Positions 59,714 to 64,000 of a stretch of 64,000 nucleotides of DNA are shown here, piece by piece. The stretch is from contig JAZGTN010000012.1 of NCBI GenBank assembly GCA_037783415.1, positions 310,001-374,000 on the forward strand, given 5' to 3'. The position numbers were made by a program, and so were the translations under genes. The stretch is from Leptasterias polaris. Taxonomy: Eukaryota > Echinodermata > Asteroidea > Forcipulatida > Asteriidae. Within the stretch, counting starts at the first letter, position 1. Every line of letters starts with the position of its first letter. Below the pieces are notes generated by a model that was given only the letters and a program-made list of their open reading frames with translations, searched no databases and was not told where the DNA came from.

Positions 59714-60606
59714 GTAAATGCTTGTTAATGTTTACATACTGCCTCGCTGTGGTTATAGATACTGACTCTGTTGTGAATTGACTTGAATGGGTAATGTTTT
59801 GTTTGTTCGTACAATACCATGAAAAATGTGTTTTCAACCTGGCTATACTGTAGTGTGTCTGTATAAGAGCTCTCCGAGGCTGTGTCTGAAATGATGGCCT
59901 CGGTAGAAAAATGCAGATTCTTTAACAAATTCAAAACTTACTAACTTGGTCTGATTTTGTATAAACCCCTGTTTAATCATGAATGCAAACTTAGTGAGCT
60001 CCGATAGTTGTTTTTAAGCAAAATTAGCTAACCTTAATGTCATTGGGTACACAGTGTATTTGTAACTCCATATAAATTTACTTTCTTTGTTATTTTCTGC
60101 TTTGCACAATTTCAGGGGATCAGTGTATTTCTTCCCTGAGCATTAAATAATGCAAAAACAAACACTGTACAAGGTTTTGTCTACTGAAAGCTTCCCTCTT
60201 TTTTTTCGTGCAAAAACAAGTTGTGTTATATGTCCATTGCTTTTGCGTTTTACTACCATACAAACTGTAGGCCTAAACAGATTACTTGCATTAATTTATT
60301 AGCATGTGTGTGCAGTGTGGGCACAAGTTGCTTCATTTAAGGCTGAATCATGCTTCAAGTTTGGAATTGATGAGTAGTTTTGCTGAATCATGGTCATTGA
60401 GAAATCTTATGTTTACCCAAGACACTGTTTGTGCACATTCATCATACTTGACATTTTTGTCGGCATCATCTTTGTGTCCAGTTGAGTTGATTAGGAAGTG
60501 TTTCATGACTTGAAGTGAAGTCTGTTTCAATCTGAATTCAATTAAGCTCACTTCAAGAAATAAATTCATTTTATTAATGAGAGGAATCCTTGAATTATGA
60601 GAATCA

Positions 60607-60780
60607 GGACCCAATTTCAGTTGCTTGGCACTACAGAGTCAAGTAACCAGCCAAAATACCCTGTCACATACATGTACCATTTGTGATTGGTAACCTGCTT
60701 AATTTTGCTTTAACAGAAAATGTAAAGCATTTGTTCTTGCTCAAGCAGCTTGTGGTTTTTATTAGAACTGGGAACTGATG
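60607..60780. mobile_element. Family-1 MITE (diverged)
   Basis: GGACCCAATTTCAGTTGCTT at the left, CCAGCCAAAATACCCTGTCA inside, and GCTCAAGCAGCTTG near the right end. Confidence 0.6.
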
Positions 60781-61159
60781 ATTGATCATCAGCCTAGTTT
60801 CACAAATAATCTTTTGATATTACTTTTTGACCTATGCTAACATACCCTTACACAGCATCGTATACTCAATGCTTTCTTGTTCTTACACATTTTGGGCGGG
60901 ATTTGAACCTAGAACTATTTGACATTTTTAGGAGGAATCCCTGTTTTTATGAAGAAGCTTCATGGAATACAAGGGCGTGGGTTTCTCTCATAAAGGATGT
61001 CTGGTTTTCTTTAATCGCAAAGACAAGTCATTCACCGGGGAGAGGATATGACGCACTGTTGAAATTTTGAACCTGCTGTCTAAAAAGTGACTAAGCCTGT
61101 GTGCTGCTCAGCTTTTACCAGATAAAGTTAACATTTGTATGAAATCAGGTTTATTGCGT

Positions 61160-62406
61160 CAGGCCATAATTTTAAAGGAGCGCGATCGCGCTCCTCCGCG
61201 CTCCTTAATGTTTTCCAAGGAGAGCAAAAAAAAGCGCTCCTTACAAATTTAACAAGAGTATGTTTTTTCAAAACCCTAGTTGTTGATTAAAATAAGCCGC
61301 TTGAATCTCGGAGTTGGCAGTGGCAACATCTAAAGATTGCACGCTTTTTCTTTTCCCCCTGTTAATTTTACCTTTATTTCACCGTTCGTGAATAAATTGC
61401 GCCCCGGCGGCGGCCGGACCACCATGCGGTGATTTATTTCTTCCATGTGCGTCGTGTATTGTATGCAGCTAGATCTATTGATATGTGTAGACTTCTCTCA
61501 TTCCCCGCTTCATTCGCGGTACAGTTTGACCGTAGTACATGTACATGTATGTTTACTGCTGCAGCAAAGGAACTTGTGTGGAGACATTGAAAAGTCTACT
61601 GACAACAACGCACGGTGTGTTGTGTGGATACCCGCGAAACGTTAGACTTTTTTCACCAGTCGTCACTATCCACGTTCATAGGCAAAAGCGCCAGTTCTTC
61701 GATTCGTTTAATGTGTTTTACGGCTGGAGATATTTTTACGCATTGAACTATGACCTGGAAGAAACTTCGAGATAATTCATGCAATGAGTGTGCGTCACAC
61801 GTGTGAGGGGATTCGATTCGTCGACGACGTTTGAGTTGACGTCTTACATTATTTTTCCAAAATGATTTGGTTTGTGATCTTCGAGGATGTGTTTCAAGAA
61901 CAATTTTCAATGTCCAAAAGGCAACACTTAACCCAATGATTCACTAACACAGGTAAAGACCCCAAACATCAAAATTTCTTTTAACAAAAACCATTGAAAA
62001 CGTCATGACTGCTCCGCTCCGTTCATATTTTCGTGGATATTTCGGAAGATCATTATGATTATATTTTTTTGTTTTTTTAGACACTACGTCTGATTTCATC
62101 TTTTGTAAAAGTATTTTCCTCCTATTTACTCGTCCCCGGTCCCATCTATGGTCCCAATAACGCCCGAGGGGTTCACAGAGTGCGGCGCTGACGCACGAGT
62201 CAACTTGCCCAAATTCCGGACACCACAAATTCGGGCTTTGCCCAAAATCCGGACAACATTTTTAGCGTTAGATTTTTCCGGATTTTTTGTTATCTCCTAT
62301 TCTCATGCACATGCGCAGTAAATTCAAATCGCTCTCCTTAATTCACTTTCTTGATTTAAGGAGAGCAATTTACAGCTCTCCTCAGATTTATTAAAATGAA
62401 GGCCTG
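61160..62406. mobile_element. 1.25-kb candidate non-autonomous DNA transposon
   Basis: Ends CAGGCCATAATTTTAA and, inverted, CAGGCCTTCATTTTAA differ at two of 16 bases. Subterminal GGAGCGCGATCGCGCTCC palindromes and GGAGAGC repeats occur at both ends. The CAGG ends suggest hAT, but no 8-bp duplication is clear and no transposase is seen. Confidence 0.5.
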
Positions 62407-63666
62407 TGGCGTGTAGTATAAATCTTGTGTATTGTATGAAGTGTTCATCATTGGTAAGACAGTCGTCTGCTGGCCATTAAATCGCCAGTTAAAACACTGA
62501 ATGACCAGTCCGAAACCTGTCCAAGTTGGCTCTCTGGCTAGTTAAGTGTTTTTTCATTGCAACATGTACACTGTAAACTACTGACCAGTCACATCAAAAA
62601 AATAAAAATAAAACAATTATGGACACTGATTATGGGGAAACCTAAGAATATGGAACACTGAAAAGCTATCTAGTCACTTAAGAAGGCAAACCCTGTTGAT
62701 AATAACAGGATGTCTTCCTTCTGAAGAATTGAAGAAGGAAACAATTAAAAGAGCTCATCAGAGTCATTAGCTTAACCCCTAAAATCCTACCTCAGTTTTC
62801 ATCATCTGACATGATTAACACTAAATGTGGTTTACGTTTCTGTTTAATGCATACCGGATCTCTCATAGTGTTTGGGAAAGTGAATTATTGCTTAGTCACT
62901 GCTTTTCACTTTCCACTTCTCACGCTTTTCAAGTGCCATTCTTCACACAATGAGTATTTCCATAGCCATTGTTAGAACCAGGCTATGGTTTAATCCAGAT
63001 TGATACAAGTACCTGTATGAACAAGCACCCAGCACAGTACAGCTATATAATGCTCTTGCATTGTATGCAGAATTGTTATCAGCAGACCAGAATGACCTCG
63101 GCCCTGTATTATTTAGGTGCTTCAACTTTTCTGTACCCTCTGGCCTCATTGCTTCTTGGTGCTGTCAGATTATTCTGTGTGACATGTTAAAAAAACAGGA
63201 TGCTGCAGAGAAAGAAGACAAAAAAACGAACACTCGCCAAAACTTTTCCCCCCAAAACATTGTTAATTATAAAATGAAACTACATGTACAGTGTACATAC
63301 ATGTCACTCTTTGAATAAGAATTTAGTATTGGCCTGAAATAAATTTCATTCAATAGTTTTTTTGACAATACCCTTTTTCTTGAAGAGAAGAGAATTTCCG
63401 GCGGAATCCAAAATGTTATCTAACCATGTGAACATTTTCAAGGGTTAGTATACAAGAGCACTCTGTGTTACTAAAGAGCTACCTGTAGTGTAACAGTAGC
63501 TGGAGCCTCAAACATGCTTGAAAGAACTCTAGACATATTCAGGCCTGATTAGGAGTTAAAATCCTGTCACCCCCATCCACCAACCCCCCCCCCCCCCCCC
63601 CCGTTCGCAAAAGAACAAACAGCCCAAAGCCCCCAAACGGAAAACATTAAAGAAATTTACATTTAC
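62407..63666. other. Gene-free stretch
   Basis: No exon supported; a 19-C run lies at 63584-63602. Confidence 0.45.
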
Positions 63667-63850
63667 CTGGACTTATCTGTGAGGTGAATGTACATTTTAT
63701 GAAAGCACTGCTTTTTCACACGAGGTTTATCCACATGAAGCTTGCCTATTGTGTCTGCCTCGAAAGTGGCTGACTTCACAATCCCCTGGACAGCCAGTGC
63801 ACTTTGCTGGGGTCGATTGTCTGTACAGTGACTCTCCGTGGCAAAGTACA
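63667..63850 (-). CDS. Candidate internal exon of an unrecognised gene
   Basis: The minus strand shows a textbook acceptor (a pyrimidine-rich CTGTCTCTGTATTTG... run ending TTATAG|TG at 63851/63850) and donor (TCCAG|GTAAAT at 63667/63666). The open frame between them, phase 1 in and 2 out, encodes HCTDNRPQQSALAVQGIVKS and later KPRVKKQCFHKMYIHLTD. Two cysteines and alternating hydrophobic residues suggest an extracellular beta-rich domain, but I cannot name a family. It lies antiparallel inside what would be intron 2 of the SLC3A2-like gene if that gene continues, so one is nested or the SLC3A2-like copy is broken. Confidence 0.4.
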
Positions 63851-64000
63851 CTATAAGTAACAAATACAAATACAGAGACAGATAATCTGTTGAAAGTTAC
63901 ATTCTAAACTTGATTCAGATTATGTTCAAAATTGTTCTTTGGTTTGGAATTTGGACAACAGTGATGAGGACTGTTACATTACAATTATTGCACTCTCAGG

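Noticed and set aside
61445..61775. Plus-strand frames in the 1.25-kb element as a transposase
   Set aside because: Short, no DDE or hAT motif, no convincing homology.

Overview
The window reads as animal nuclear DNA: AT-rich, intron-rich, with phase-consistent GT/AG exons separated by introns and intergenic spacers full of small foldback elements, minisatellites and long C or G runs. The protein families and the gene neighbourhood (one TGF-beta ligand beside a LYPLAL1 gene) suggest a deuterostome invertebrate. An echinoderm, perhaps a sea star, is my best guess; the species call is inference.

Layout. 1-9.7 kb holds no gene I can support, only tRNA-like fragments, minisatellites and short DNA-transposon relics. 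9.76-13.31 kb (+) carries two phase-compatible exons of an unrecognised gene. 13.3-22.8 kb is gene-free. 22.80-35.02 kb (-) is a TGF-beta ligand gene of the TGFB1/2/3 type: a prodomain with an RGD motif, an RKRR furin site and a nine-cysteine mature domain. A divergent 8.3 kb spacer (35.0-43.4 kb), containing a LINE tail and foldback elements, leads to 43.36-46.76 kb (+), a complete five-exon LYPLAL1 serine hydrolase of 233 aa with its Ser-Asp-His triad. 48.75-54.39 kb (+) is a complete ten-exon SLC3A1 (rBAT)-like amino-acid transporter heavy chain of 660 aa. 56.60-59.71 kb (+) is the start of a second heavy-chain gene with an SLC3A2 (4F2hc)-like N-terminus; it runs off the window or is truncated. 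A good candidate exon of an unrecognised gene lies on the minus strand at 63.67-63.85 kb.

How the genes relate. TGF-beta and LYPLAL1 are neighbours here as TGFB2 and LYPLAL1 are in human 1q41, so this looks like ancient microsynteny. The two heavy-chain genes form a tandem pair with the same first exon boundaries, one rBAT-like and one 4F2hc-like at the N-terminus, which suggests an old local duplication. The SLC3A1-like protein keeps the GH13 fold signatures and the linker cysteine but has lost its catalytic residues.

The most unusual non-genic signal is a set of tiny (18-31 bp) hairpins built on CATGGAGG...CCTCCATG or a close variant. Each is flanked by a 7-bp direct repeat, as if each had been inserted as a unit. 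Two intronic/intergenic clusters of GGGTCA...TGACCC palindromes are also notable, one of them containing two estrogen-response-element-like IR3 sites.
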